The notes under the pieces: generated by a model
Databases searched by the model: none
What the model was told of the DNA's origin: nothing
The model's input: the letters and a program-made list of their open reading frames with translations, nothing else
Assembly: GCF_005886345.1 (NCBI RefSeq)
Contig: NZ_PNEC01000063.1
Coordinates: forward strand, 1-38,316
DNA length: 38,316 nucleotides
Direction: 5' to 3'
Source of the DNA: Pseudoalteromonas phenolica
Lineage (GTDB): Bacteria > Pseudomonadota > Gammaproteobacteria > Enterobacterales > Alteromonadaceae
Part shown: piece after piece, positions 6,559 through 15,166 of the stretch
How positions within the stretch are numbered: the stretch's first letter is position 1
How the letters are laid out: every line of letters begins with the position of its first letter
Translations under genes and position numbers: made by a program

Positions 6559-8361
6559 ATGTTTGCAAACGTTATTATGTTATCCACTATGTTGAGTATG
6601 AATGGTCATTTACCACCATTAATTCCTTGGCAAGGGAAAAGTTTGCAACTTATTCAAAATTCTGGTCCTTTAACGACAGACTTTGAACTAAGTGACGGTG
6701 AAGCATCGCCGACTTATGAAGACACTATGAAATTTGTTGATAGGTTGATTGCAGCAAACCCAACCCAGTTTAGCAGTACAACAATTGGTGAGAGTTTTGG
6801 CAAGCGTGAAATCAAAATGATAGTTGCAAGCGAAAATGGTCAATTTTCTGCAAATATGATTAAAAGCAATGGTAAGCCAACAATTTTAATTCAAGCTGGT
6901 ATCCACTCAGGTGAAATTGATGGTAAAGATGCTGGTTTTATGCTGTTACGCGATATTGCAACTGGTAAACGCAGAGACCTCCTTTCTAAAGCAAATATTT
7001 TGTTTATTCCAATATTGAATGTAGATGGTCACGAGCGTCGTAGTAAATTTAATAGGATTAATCAAAGAGGCCCAATTGAAATGGGTTTCAGAACTAATGG
7101 TAATAACCTGAATTTAAATCGTGATTACACGAAAGTTGATACGCCTGAAGTCAAAGCCGTTTTACAAGTCATCAATTCATATAATCCTGATTTATATGTT
7201 GATGTACATGTTACTGACGGCGCAGATTATCAATACGATATTACATATGGCTATACACCAGCATTTGCAAGTGAATCTCCGAAAATAGCATCAGTTTTAG
7301 AAGAAAAATTCCAACCCCATATAGACAATACTTTATCTCAACAAGGACATACTCCTGGACCATTGGTTTTCGTAATGAACAAACGAGAGTTCAAAGAAGG
7401 GTTAGTTGGTTGGATTGCCGCTCCTAGATTCTCTAATGGCTGGGGAGATATTGCCAATGTTCCCAGTATTTTAGTAGAAAATCATTCACTTAAACCATAC
7501 AAGCAAAGAGTATTAGGCACATATGTATTATTAGATGGAGCGATTGACGCTTTGTCGATTCACCACCAGGCTTTGAAGGCTGCTACCATGGCTGAGCAAG
7601 TGACTCCAAGAGAACTTGTTGTTGAAAGGCGATACGCAAAGGAGCCAAATTATATCCCTTTTAAGGGGATTAAGTATAAAAGGTTTGAAAGTGCTTTGTC
7701 TGGTCAAACAGAAGTAAAGTATCTCGGTGAAGCACAAACTTATCAGAAACTACCAATTTACTGGAAAAAAGAGATTGTTAATAAAGTCACGGTGCCAGAC
7801 GCATTTTATATTCCAAGTACATATAGCTTTATCGTTGATAAATTGAAGATACAGGGTATTGAAATTGATTTGATAACAACCGCAGAACCAGTTAGTAATA
7901 TTAAACAAGCCGAGGTTAGTGACTATAAATTTGATCGATTACCATTTGAAAGCCGCTTCAGAGTTAAAGCAGAATTCAATTATTTGAGTGTTGATCCTAA
8001 AAACCTAGAAGGGTGGTATAAAGTTTCAACTGAGCAAGGTAGAGGTAAGTTAGCCACACATTTATTGCATCCAGAAGCACCTGATTCATTTTTTGCATGG
8101 GGTGACTTTCAAACTATATTCCAAAGAACCGAGTATGTTGAAAATTATGCATTAGTACCTTATGCCCGTTCAATGTTAAAAGATAATCCTAAACTTGCAT
8201 TGGAGTTTGATAAGAAGCTAAGAGAAGACAAAAACTTTGAATCAGACCCTAAAGCACGTTTAAATTGGTTGTATTCAAAAACGCCATATTATGATCAAGG
8301 TTACTTAAAATACCCAATTTTGATGCAATATAAACCAAAGCAACTAGAAGTAGAGAAATAA
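6559..8361 (+). CDS. M14 family zinc metallopeptidase
   Basis: A 600-residue protein with a carboxypeptidase A-like zinc site: HxxE in GIHSGEIDG (H116, E119), a third ligand in VDVHVTD (H217), substrate-binding NLNLNRDY, and the catalytic Glu in ILVENHS (E307). The remaining 270 residues after the catalytic domain have beta-rich character and no family I recognise. The N-terminus is hydrophobic but lacks the basic residues of a standard signal peptide, so export is uncertain; a mis-set start is possible although the ribosome-binding site is weak everywhere nearby. It is followed after 3 bases by gloC, indicating cotranscription. Substrate is unknown. Confidence 0.88.
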   Translation: MFANVIMLSTMLSMNGHLPPLIPWQGKSLQLIQNSGPLTTDFELSDGEASPTYEDTMKFVDRLIAANPTQFSSTTIGESFGKREIKMIVASENGQFSANMIKSNGKPTILIQAGIHSGEIDGKDAGFMLLRDIATGKRRDLLSKANILFIPILNVDGHERRSKFNRINQRGPIEMGFRTNGNNLNLNRDYTKVDTPEVKAVLQVINSYNPDLYVDVHVTDGADYQYDITYGYTPAFASESPKIASVLEEKFQPHIDNTLSQQGHTPGPLVFVMNKREFKEGLVGWIAAPRFSNGWGDIANVPSILVENHSLKPYKQRVLGTYVLLDGAIDALSIHHQALKAATMAEQVTPRELVVERRYAKEPNYIPFKGIKYKRFESALSGQTEVKYLGEAQTYQKLPIYWKKEIVNKVTVPDAFYIPSTYSFIVDKLKIQGIEIDLITTAEPVSNIKQAEVSDYKFDRLPFESRFRVKAEFNYLSVDPKNLEGWYKVSTEQGRGKLATHLLHPEAPDSFFAWGDFQTIFQRTEYVENYALVPYARSMLKDNPKLALEFDKKLREDKNFESDPKARLNWLYSKTPYYDQGYLKYPILMQYKPKQLEVEK

Positions 8362-8364
8362 ACA

Positions 8365-9006
8365 GTGAAAGTCGTTACCAAGCCTGTCACTGCATTTATG
8401 CAAAATACGCGTTTCATTACTTGTGAAGAAACCGGTGATACAGCAATACTCGATCCCGGTGGAGATGCACATTTATTATTAGATCACATAGCTAGTAATA
8501 ATCTTACAGTTAAGTGTGTTTTGTTAACGCATGGTCATCTTGATCATGTTGGTGCAAGTGTAGAATTAGCAAGCAAACTTGATATTCAAATTATTGGTCC
8601 AACGGAAGAAGAGCGTTTTTGGTTTGATGCTTTGCCGATGCAATCGCAGATGTTTGGATTTGCTCCTCATGAAGTGTTTTACCCAGATCGTTGGTTAGAA
8701 CATGGTGAAGTTTTTAATTTAGGTAATTTAAACTTTGAGGTAAGACATTGTCCAGGGCATACGCCAGGCCACATTGTTTTTTATGAAGCAAGCAAACAAG
8801 TTGTATTTGTAGGTGATGTATTATTCAAAGGCTCGGTTGGTAGAACTGACTTTCCGAAAGGAAACAGTGAGCAATTAAAAACCTCAATCAAAACACAGCT
8901 TTTTACCTTACCAGATGACGTAAAAGTTTTTTCTGGGCATGGACCAAATACTTCAATTGGTTATGAGAAGGCACATAATCCTTTTATGAGTGGCCGATTC
9001 GGCTAA
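8365..9006 (+). CDS. gloC: Type II glyoxalase / MBL-fold hydrolase (YcbL-like)
   Basis: A 213-residue metallo-beta-lactamase fold enzyme. The metal motif THGHLDH lies at residues 55-61, followed by HCPGHTPGH, VGDVLF, GRTDFP and GHGPNT. The whole chain aligns with E. coli YcbL (GloC), including LDPGGDA, PTEEERFW-like and YEKAHNPF segments. GloC hydrolyses S-lactoylglutathione to D-lactate and glutathione in methylglyoxal detoxification. The start is GTG 8365, only 3 bases after the M14 stop, with a weak ribosome-binding site, so translation probably depends on coupling to the upstream gene. Confidence 0.92.
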   Translation: MKVVTKPVTAFMQNTRFITCEETGDTAILDPGGDAHLLLDHIASNNLTVKCVLLTHGHLDHVGASVELASKLDIQIIGPTEEERFWFDALPMQSQMFGFAPHEVFYPDRWLEHGEVFNLGNLNFEVRHCPGHTPGHIVFYEASKQVVFVGDVLFKGSVGRTDFPKGNSEQLKTSIKTQLFTLPDDVKVFSGHGPNTSIGYEKAHNPFMSGRFG

Positions 9007-9032
9007 AACGCACTAAAATTTAATCTATTAAA

Positions 9033-9047
9033 GAGAATAAAATTCTC
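9033..9047. repeat. Small perfect hairpin upstream of the Lrp/AsnC gene
   Basis: GAGAAT and ATTCTC flank a 3-base loop in the 66-base gap before the regulator. It could be an operator half-site pair or a short RNA hairpin; nothing else supports a role. Confidence 0.3.
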
Positions 9048-9072
9048 ATAATTTTAAGAGAACGTATTAAAT

Positions 9073-9531
9073 ATGTCTTTAAATCAAGTTGACAGACAAA
9101 TATTGGCCTTAATCCAACAGGATGCAAGTTTATCAACAGCAGAGATTGCAGATAAAGTTGGCCTTTCACAATCACCATGCTGGCGCAGAATTGCAAAGCT
9201 AGAGCAAGATGGCTACATCAAAGGTAAAGTTGCTTTGCTAGATGACAAAAAGCTCGGCTTTGATATGTTGGTTTATGCCAACGTTAGATTGTCAAACCAC
9301 GGCCGAAATAACCTTGCCGAGTTTGAAGAGCTAATTTTAAGCTATGACGAAGTGACAGAATGTTACACTATGGCGGGTACTATGGATTTCATGCTCAGAA
9401 TCATTTCAAAAGGCATCGATGGCTACGAGCGCTTCGTCCGTGATAATTTACTTAATTTGGAATATGTTCAAGAAGTACATTCAAATGTAACTATGACGTG
9501 TGTAAAGAGAACAACGGCTTTACCACTTTAA
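9073..9531 (+). CDS. Lrp/AsnC family transcriptional regulator
   Basis: A 152-residue protein of standard length. An N-terminal winged helix-turn-helix (about residues 3-60, with STAEIADKVGLSQSPCWRRI as the recognition region) is followed by an AsnC/RAM ligand-binding domain (about 65-145, with VTECYTMAGTMDFMLRI). Such proteins form octamers, bind amino acids and act as local or global regulators. It is not Lrp itself by sequence (about 164 residues and different helices are typical of Lrp). It has its own ribosome-binding site (AAGAGAA) and a 66-base gap from gloC. Its targets are not evident. Confidence 0.92.
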   Translation: MSLNQVDRQILALIQQDASLSTAEIADKVGLSQSPCWRRIAKLEQDGYIKGKVALLDDKKLGFDMLVYANVRLSNHGRNNLAEFEELILSYDEVTECYTMAGTMDFMLRIISKGIDGYERFVRDNLLNLEYVQEVHSNVTMTCVKRTTALPL

Positions 9532-9576
9532 AACCTCTGTCACGTATTTCGACTACACTTATCTGATGTAGTCAGT

Positions 9577-9605
9577 TTGTTAAAAGCGCTGGTTTTCGCT
9601 ATAAT
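9577..9605 (+). promoter_or_regulatory. Sigma-70 promoter for the SulP gene
   Basis: TTGTTA (9577-9582), a 17-base spacer and a perfect TATAAT (9600-9605). The -10 box and spacer sit inside the hairpin at 9582-9616, so the promoter overlaps the probable terminator of the preceding gene. Confidence 0.7.
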
Positions 9606-9616
9606 CCAGCGCTTTT
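9582..9616 (+). terminator. Hairpin after the Lrp/AsnC gene, overlapping a promoter
   Basis: AAAAGCGCTGG (9582-9592) pairs with CCAGCGCTTTT (9606-9616) over 11 bp with a 13-base loop, and the stem ends in TTTT. A second, smaller inverted repeat, GACTACA/TGTAGTC (9551-9573), lies just upstream. Confidence 0.6.
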
Positions 9617-9663
9617 CTGTTCATAATTATTATAAATACACATCTAACACATCGAGGAAATGA

Positions 9664-11220
9664 ATGTTTAATCTAATAGGCAAAGCGCCAAGCTCTGCTA
9701 AAAACGATATCCTTTCCGGCTTAACTGTTGCATTAGCACTGGTTCCTGAAGCTGTAGCATTCGCATTTGTTGCGCATGTTGATCCCTTAGTTGGCCTATA
9801 TGCGGCCTTTATCGTCGGCTTAATCACCTCTATTTTTGGTGGTCGTCCAGGCATGATCTCAGGTGCAACGGGTGCGTTAGCTGTTGTTATGGTGAGCTTG
9901 GTAATTGAGCATGGTGTTGAATATTTATTCGCTACCGTTTTATTAATGGGTGTGTTGCAAATATTGGCGGGCATATTTAAGCTCGGTAAATTTATTCGAA
10001 TGGTTCCACACCCAGTGATGTTGGGTTTCGTTAATGGTTTGGCGATTGTTATCTTCTTAGCCCAATTAGGTCAGTTTAAAGTAATGGACGGCAATGGTCA
10101 GCTTCAATGGATGCAAGGCTCAGAACTTTATGTTATGGGTGGTCTTGTTGCTTTAACAATGGCGATCATTCATTTTCTACCTAAACTTACAACAGCCATT
10201 CCATCATCGCTTGCTGCTATTTTAGTAGTGACTGGCCTAGTGATTGGTTTAGACCTAGAATCTCGCACTGTACTTGATTACTTAAAAGACATGTCAGGCG
10301 ATTTGAATGCAACAATTGCTGGTGGATTCCCTCAGTTCCATATCCCGGCTGTACCATTTAATTTCGAAACTTTCAAAATTATCTTCCCGTATGCACTTGT
10401 ATTAGCAGCAATTGGCCTGATTGAATCGCTTCTAACTTTAACACTAATTGATGAAATTACAGAAACGCGCGGTAATTCAAACAAAGAGTGTGTTGGTCAA
10501 GGTGCTGCAAACGTAACTTGTGGTGTGTTTGGCGCAATGGGTGGTTGTGCCATGATTGGTCAATCAATGATCAACATTAATTCAGGTGGTCGAAGCCGTT
10601 TATCTGGAATTACAGCAGCTGTATTACTGTTATGTTTCATTTTGTTTGCTGCAAGTTTAATTGAGATGATCCCTCTAGCAGCTCTGGTTGGTGTGATGTT
10701 TATGGTTGTTTTAGGTACTTTTGAATGGTCTAGTTTTAGATTAATGAAAAGAATCCCTAAGACAGATGCATTCGTGATAGTACTAGTATCAGGTGTTACT
10801 GTTGTTACAGATCTCGCGGTTGCAGTCTGTGTTGGTGTAATTGTTTCAGCACTGGTATTCGCTTGGGAACATGCAAAGCATATTTATACAAACAACTACA
10901 TTGATGAACAAGGCTCAAAAGTCTATGAGCTGCATGGCCCATTATTCTTTGGTTCAGTCAAAAACTTTGCTGAGCTTTTTGATGTTAATAATGATCCACA
11001 AGATGTAATTATAGAGTTCAAATATAGTCGAGTAGCAGATCACAGCGCTATTGAAGCAATTGATAGCCTAGCTGAGCGTTATAAAAAAGCGGGTAAAAAA
11101 TTACATTTACGTCACTTGAGTCCAGACTGTATTGAGTTACTTAACAAAGCAAAAGATTTAGTCGAAGTAAATGTTATTGAAGATCCTAAATATAAGGTTG
11201 CTTCAGACAAACTTGCATAA
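9664..11220 (+). CDS. SulP family anion transporter with STAS domain
   Basis: A 518-residue inner-membrane transporter. The N-terminal part begins with the family motif (GLTVALALVPEAVAFAFVA) and continues through about 12-14 hydrophobic segments to near residue 400. A C-terminal STAS domain (about 415-505) includes the ADHSAIEAID segment at the position of the regulatory Ser/Asp. SulP proteins carry sulfate, bicarbonate or other anions, commonly with Na+ or H+, and the specific anion cannot be read from the sequence. It has its own strong promoter and a strong terminator, so it is monocistronic. Confidence 0.93.
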   Translation: MFNLIGKAPSSAKNDILSGLTVALALVPEAVAFAFVAHVDPLVGLYAAFIVGLITSIFGGRPGMISGATGALAVVMVSLVIEHGVEYLFATVLLMGVLQILAGIFKLGKFIRMVPHPVMLGFVNGLAIVIFLAQLGQFKVMDGNGQLQWMQGSELYVMGGLVALTMAIIHFLPKLTTAIPSSLAAILVVTGLVIGLDLESRTVLDYLKDMSGDLNATIAGGFPQFHIPAVPFNFETFKIIFPYALVLAAIGLIESLLTLTLIDEITETRGNSNKECVGQGAANVTCGVFGAMGGCAMIGQSMININSGGRSRLSGITAAVLLLCFILFAASLIEMIPLAALVGVMFMVVLGTFEWSSFRLMKRIPKTDAFVIVLVSGVTVVTDLAVAVCVGVIVSALVFAWEHAKHIYTNNYIDEQGSKVYELHGPLFFGSVKNFAELFDVNNDPQDVIIEFKYSRVADHSAIEAIDSLAERYKKAGKKLHLRHLSPDCIELLNKAKDLVEVNVIEDPKYKVASDKLA

Positions 11221-11238
11221 AAATTTAGTTAATTAAGA

Positions 11239-11267
11239 TAAAAGGGCACTAAGGAGTGCCCTTTTTA
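11239..11267 (+). terminator. Intrinsic terminator after the SulP gene
   Basis: AAAGGGCACT (11241-11250) pairs with AGTGCCCTTT (11255-11264) around an AAGG tetraloop and runs into a T tract. A textbook rho-independent terminator. Confidence 0.92.
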
Positions 11268-11364
11268 TTTTGCGTTAAGGCGATGGTATTTTGAGTTCGG
11301 CAACAGTGCCATCAAGAAACACATTTCGTATAATTTTGTTAGTGAATAGGAGGTTTTTAATCCA

Positions 11365-12441
11365 TTGAAATGGCAAGCTTTAGTCGATAATCGACAACGA
11401 TTCTTTTGGGTGCTTCAAGTTGCAGGCTGGATTGGTTATGCACTTGTTAATTACATAGGCTCGAAAGTATTTGAAATGCGAGATATATATGTATTCGTCA
11501 TTGTATTGAATGCTTATGCTGGTTGTTTGATGACGGTACCCCTTCGTTACTTATATAGAAAGGTCTGGAACTCTAAGCCTTGGGTTCTTATTCTTGTTGT
11601 ATTCAGTGCGTCATATTTTACAGGTACGTTATGGTCTGTTGTTCAAAAGTTTAATCTATGGGAAATTTATCGCCATGGCTATAGGCCAACAGAATGGTTT
11701 TATTATTTTCAACAAGGTCTAGATTCTGTATATATTGTACTTTGTTGGAGTGGTTTATACTTTGGCATAAAATATTATCAATTACTTCAGAGTGAACGTC
11801 AAAAAGCACTTAAAGCGAATACTATGGCGCATGAAGCGCAGCTTAAAATGCTTCGTTACCAACTTAACCCACATTTCTTATTTAATACACTTAATGCTAT
11901 ATCAACGTTGATTCTTGTAGAAGAAAATAAAGACGCAAACCAAATGGTCGCTAGGCTAAGTGAGTTCTTACGTTATACACTTAATACAGATCCAATAAAA
12001 AAGGTACCTCTAGAACAAGAGATACATGCTTTAAATTTATATCTCGAAATTGAAAAAGTTCGTTTTGATGAACGCTTATCCATAGATGTAGATATGACGG
12101 ATGAAGCAAGACAAGCATTAGTACCAAGCTTAATTTTACAACCGCTGATTGAAAATTCGATAAAATATGCCATCGCACATATGTCGGAAGGCGGAAAGTT
12201 AGAGATAAAAGCGCAAGTTTTTGCTAATGAATTACTATTGGAAGTGGGTGATAATGGTCCAGGAGCTGAGCTAGAAAATGGCAAACTATTAAATGCTTCA
12301 GGAGTCGGAATTGCGAACACTCAAGATAGATTAAAAACATTATACGAAAATAATTACTCGTTTGCGCTATCGCATAATATTCCAAACGGGCTGAAAGTTA
12401 ATATACGCGTTCCATACGAGAAGGCAGATTGTAATGAGTAG
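11365..12441 (+). CDS. LytS/YehU-type sensor histidine kinase
   Basis: A 358-residue inner-membrane kinase. About four hydrophobic segments occupy residues 12-145, with no separate periplasmic sensor domain. A short coiled coil leads into the His_kinase domain: the phosphorylated His is H170 in QLNPHFLFNTLNAIS, and a GHKL ATPase follows with the N box LIENSIKYAI and G boxes GDNGPGAE and GVGIANTQDRL. The start is TTG 11365, supported by AGGAGG at 11348-11353; no in-frame ATG fits. It overlaps the next gene by 8 bases, forming a two-component pair. A TATAAT at 11329-11334 is a possible -10 box. The signal sensed is unknown. Confidence 0.92.
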   Translation: MKWQALVDNRQRFFWVLQVAGWIGYALVNYIGSKVFEMRDIYVFVIVLNAYAGCLMTVPLRYLYRKVWNSKPWVLILVVFSASYFTGTLWSVVQKFNLWEIYRHGYRPTEWFYYFQQGLDSVYIVLCWSGLYFGIKYYQLLQSERQKALKANTMAHEAQLKMLRYQLNPHFLFNTLNAISTLILVEENKDANQMVARLSEFLRYTLNTDPIKKVPLEQEIHALNLYLEIEKVRFDERLSIDVDMTDEARQALVPSLILQPLIENSIKYAIAHMSEGGKLEIKAQVFANELLLEVGDNGPGAELENGKLLNASGVGIANTQDRLKTLYENNYSFALSHNIPNGLKVNIRVPYEKADCNE

Positions 12442-13258
12442 AATTAAAACATTAATCGTAGATGATGAACCTTTAGCTAGAAAAGGCTTAGCTGTTCGTC
12501 TTCAAGAATTTGAACAAATAGAAGTTGTTGATTTATGTCCGACAGGTGAGGCTGCAATTAAAGTCTGTAATGATAAAGACATCGATCTTTTATTTCTTGA
12601 TATTCAAATGCCAGGCATGAATGGCTTTGAAGTAGCAAAATCTTTAAGTCAAAAAGCAGGTCCTATGCCTGCAGTTGTATTTGTAACAGCTTTTGATCAA
12701 TATGCTGTTCAAGCATTCGAAATACATGCCCTCGATTATATTTTGAAACCCGTAGATGACAACAGATTAGAGCAGGCGGTGGAAAAAGTGCAAACCTATC
12801 TAAAAACACAGCAAGATAATGCCCATAAAAAGAAATTAGCCAGTTTCGTTGCTGGAATAACAGGAAATAATTGTGAAGAAATTCTAAAGAAGCTTGCTAC
12901 AGGCGACACTTTAGAAGATAAGAAATATCCCGAATCACTTGCCGTTAAAGAGCAGGGCGAAATTATCAGAGTTACGACTTCATCAATTCAATGGGTTGAT
13001 GCTGCAGGTGATTATATGTGCTTGCATTGTAGTGATGGTAAAACCCATATTCTACGTAAAACCATGAAGGAGTTGGAGCAAGAACTAGATCCTGCATTGT
13101 TTGTCCGTGTTCATCGATCGGCAATAGTTAATACCAAACAAATTAGTAAATTAGTAACGCAAACAAGTGGTGAGTATTTATTGGTATTAGATAACGGACA
13201 GGAGCTCAAAGTAAGTAGAAGTTATCGAGACAAGGTTAAAGCTGCGCTTGCAAGCTGA
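12434..13258 (+). CDS. LytTR-family response regulator
   Basis: A 274-residue regulator. The receiver domain (1-125) has acidic residues DDE at 10-12, the phosphoacceptor D56 in LLFLDIQMPG, the Thr in FVTAFDQ and the Lys in ILKPVDD. A variable linker (about 126-165) leads into a C-terminal LytTR DNA-binding domain (about 170-274, with WVDAAGDYMCLHC, RVHRSAIVN and VSRSYRDKV). It is the cognate partner of the overlapping histidine kinase. LytTR proteins bind paired direct repeats; no target promoter is obvious in the window. Confidence 0.94.
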   Translation: MSRIKTLIVDDEPLARKGLAVRLQEFEQIEVVDLCPTGEAAIKVCNDKDIDLLFLDIQMPGMNGFEVAKSLSQKAGPMPAVVFVTAFDQYAVQAFEIHALDYILKPVDDNRLEQAVEKVQTYLKTQQDNAHKKKLASFVAGITGNNCEEILKKLATGDTLEDKKYPESLAVKEQGEIIRVTTSSIQWVDAAGDYMCLHCSDGKTHILRKTMKELEQELDPALFVRVHRSAIVNTKQISKLVTQTSGEYLLVLDNGQELKVSRSYRDKVKAALAS

Positions 13259-13280
13259 ATAATGAATTTGCACTTTTAAG

Positions 13281-13313
13281 AAAAGAGCTAAGCGTGATGC
13301 TTAGCTCTTTTTA
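13281..13313. terminator. Bidirectional terminator between the LytTR gene and pykA
   Basis: AAAAGAGCTAAGC (13281-13293) pairs with GCTTAGCTCTTTT (13299-13311) around a 5-base loop, with A-rich and T-rich flanks serving the convergent genes on both strands. Confidence 0.9.
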
Positions 13314-13315
13314 AA

Positions 13316-14749
13316 TTAAACGGTGATAATTTTCATTGTATTTGTAGCACCAACAGTTTCCATTTTGTCGCCATGTGTTAAGATAACGGTATCACCTTTT
13401 TCTAAAGAACCTCTAGCTACAAGTGTTTCTAAAGCGTCTTTGATCATACATTCTTGGTCGTGTTTTGTAGAGTCAAAGTACACAGGATACACACCGCGAT
13501 ATAAAGCAGTTTGACCTAAGGTTGAAGCATGTCGAGATAACGAGTAAATAGGGTGAACTGAACTGATACGAGACATAAGTTTTGCAGTCTTTCCTGACTC
13601 TGTTAAGGTCACAATTGCTTTAACGCTTTCTAGGTGATTAGCAGCATACATTGCAGATAAAGCTAAAGTTTCAGACGTGTCAGCAAACATACTATCTAGA
13701 CGGTGCTTTGATACATGCGCTTCAGGTTGTGATTCTGCGCCTAAACATACTCGAGCCATTGTTGCGACTGTTTCTTCTGGGTAATCACCAGCCGCTGTTT
13801 CGGCAGAAAGCATAACAGCATCAGTACCATCTAATACGGCATTTGCAACGTCCATAACCTCAGCTCGAGTCGGCATAGGATTATCAATCATTGACTCCAT
13901 CATTTGCGTTGCCGTTACAACTGTACGATTTAATGAACGAGCACGGCTAATAATAAGTTTTTGCTTACCAACTAACGCTGCATCACCAATCTCAACACCT
14001 AAATCACCACGTGCGACCATAACGGCATCTGATGCTAAAACAATGTCATCAATAGCTTCAACTGTATCCACTGCTTCAGCTCGTTCAATCTTTGCAAGTA
14101 ATTGTGCATTTGAACCTGCTTTTTCAGCTAAAGAGCGTACATAACGCATATCATCACCACTGCGAGGAAATGAAACTGCGATATAGTCAACACCAATTTC
14201 AGTAGCAGTAATTAAATCTTCTTTATCTTTATCAGTGAATGCTGGGGCTGTAAGGCCACCTCCTAAACGATTAATACCTTTATTATTTGATAAGACTCCA
14301 CCGACAGTAACAGTCGTTTGTACCAATGCACCTTCTACAGAGTCAACAGTTAGTTGAATTAAACCATCATTTAAAAGCAATAAATCACCTTGTTTAACAT
14401 CTTGAGGTAATTCTTTATAGTCAATACCAACAGCCTCAACGGTGCCTTGTCCTTTTTCCATTTCTGCATCAAGTGTGAACTTGGCACCCACATCTAAATT
14501 TACTTTACCGTCTTTAAAAGTTGATACTCTGATCTTTGGGCCTTGCAGGTCAGCAAGTATAGCAACATGTTTGTTTAATTTAGCAGCGATTTCTCTTACT
14601 GCTTCAGCTCTATCTTTATGATCTTGAGCAACACCATGAGAAAAGTTAAGACGTACTACATTAGCACCGGCTTTAATGATTTTTTCTAGGTTATTATCGC
14701 GGTCTGTGGCTGGTCCAAGGGTAGCTACAATTTTTGTGCGTCTAAGCAT
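13316..14749 (-). CDS. pykA: Pyruvate kinase II
   Basis: A 477-residue enzyme that converts phosphoenolpyruvate and ADP to pyruvate and ATP. It aligns throughout with E. coli PykA rather than PykF (MLRRTKIVATLGPATDRDNNLE at the start, NNKGINRLGGGL, and the TNTMKIITV end). Catalytic features are present: the substrate Lys segment LLAKIERAEAV, VMVARGDLGVEIG, and the signature MMESMIDNPMPTRAE. The C-terminal allosteric domain (about 350-477) is complete. The start has AGGAGA upstream on the minus strand. It diverges from gnd across 417 bases that hold a LacI-type palindrome. Confidence 0.98.
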   Translation of the reverse strand: MLRRTKIVATLGPATDRDNNLEKIIKAGANVVRLNFSHGVAQDHKDRAEAVREIAAKLNKHVAILADLQGPKIRVSTFKDGKVNLDVGAKFTLDAEMEKGQGTVEAVGIDYKELPQDVKQGDLLLLNDGLIQLTVDSVEGALVQTTVTVGGVLSNNKGINRLGGGLTAPAFTDKDKEDLITATEIGVDYIAVSFPRSGDDMRYVRSLAEKAGSNAQLLAKIERAEAVDTVEAIDDIVLASDAVMVARGDLGVEIGDAALVGKQKLIISRARSLNRTVVTATQMMESMIDNPMPTRAEVMDVANAVLDGTDAVMLSAETAAGDYPEETVATMARVCLGAESQPEAHVSKHRLDSMFADTSETLALSAMYAANHLESVKAIVTLTESGKTAKLMSRISSVHPIYSLSRHASTLGQTALYRGVYPVYFDSTKHDQECMIKDALETLVARGSLEKGDTVILTHGDKMETVGATNTMKIITV

Positions 14750-14911
14750 CAGGGTCTCCTGTAGGCCTTTTTATAGGTAGATATGTTTTTAAACGTAAGT
14801 ATTCGTAAAAAATGAGCAGAAATTGCCTAAATATTGAATAAAAACGCAATAGATGTTGAAAGAATCTGTATTAGCTCTTTTTAACATCGTCATTAAGTTA
14901 TATGATCTATA

Positions 14912-14936
14912 TGTCATCATTATGACACCGGTGTCA
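14912..14936. promoter_or_regulatory. Overlapping operator-like dyads, including a LacI-type 14-bp palindrome
   Basis: TGACACCGGTGTCA (14923-14936) is a perfect palindrome with the central CG typical of LacI/GalR-family operators. TGTCAT-CATT-ATGACA (14912-14927) is a second dyad sharing the TGACA arm. It lies about 175 bases from the pykA start and 230 bases from the gnd start. The cognate regulator is not encoded in the window. Confidence 0.6.
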
Positions 14937-15089
14937 GTGTGCGTCAATCACAACATTTTGGTGTCTATATACATATTAGTTTGTTGAACATTAATCAATG
15001 TTAAGCATATTTAAGTGCATTAAACATTGCCTGTTCTTAACCCCGTAACGAATTAGTGTGCTGATAGACAAATTTTGAAGCGTAGTAAA

Positions 15090-15119
15090 TTGGTATCTTG
15101 CCTAGCTAAGACATATAAT
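15090..15119 (+). promoter_or_regulatory. Candidate gnd promoter
   Basis: TTGGTA (15090-15095), an 18-base spacer and a perfect TATAAT (15114-15119), ending 47 bases before the gnd ATG. Confidence 0.5.
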
Positions 15120-15166
15120 ATGCTACGAAGTATTGCTCAAATTAGTTGTTACCGAGGAGGAACTTA

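Larger units (their letters stand above)
14750..15166. other. Divergent regulatory region between pykA and gnd (417 bases, no gene)
   Basis: No open frame of note. It contains two overlapping dyads at 14912-14936, an AACATT-AATC-AATGTT inverted repeat at 14987-15002, and a promoter for gnd at 15090-15119. The pykA promoter on the minus strand could not be fixed with confidence. The length and density of dyads suggest multiple regulators of central carbon metabolism. Confidence 0.7.

Noticed and set aside
14938..14952. CRP-like site TGTGCGTCAATCACA
   Set aside because: The spacing between half-sites is one base short of the TGTGA-N6-TCACA pattern and the left half-site is imperfect.
15146..15166. 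TTG 15146 as the gnd start
   Set aside because: GAGGAGG lies between it and ATG 15167, and the Rossmann strand that opens the family begins at the ATG.
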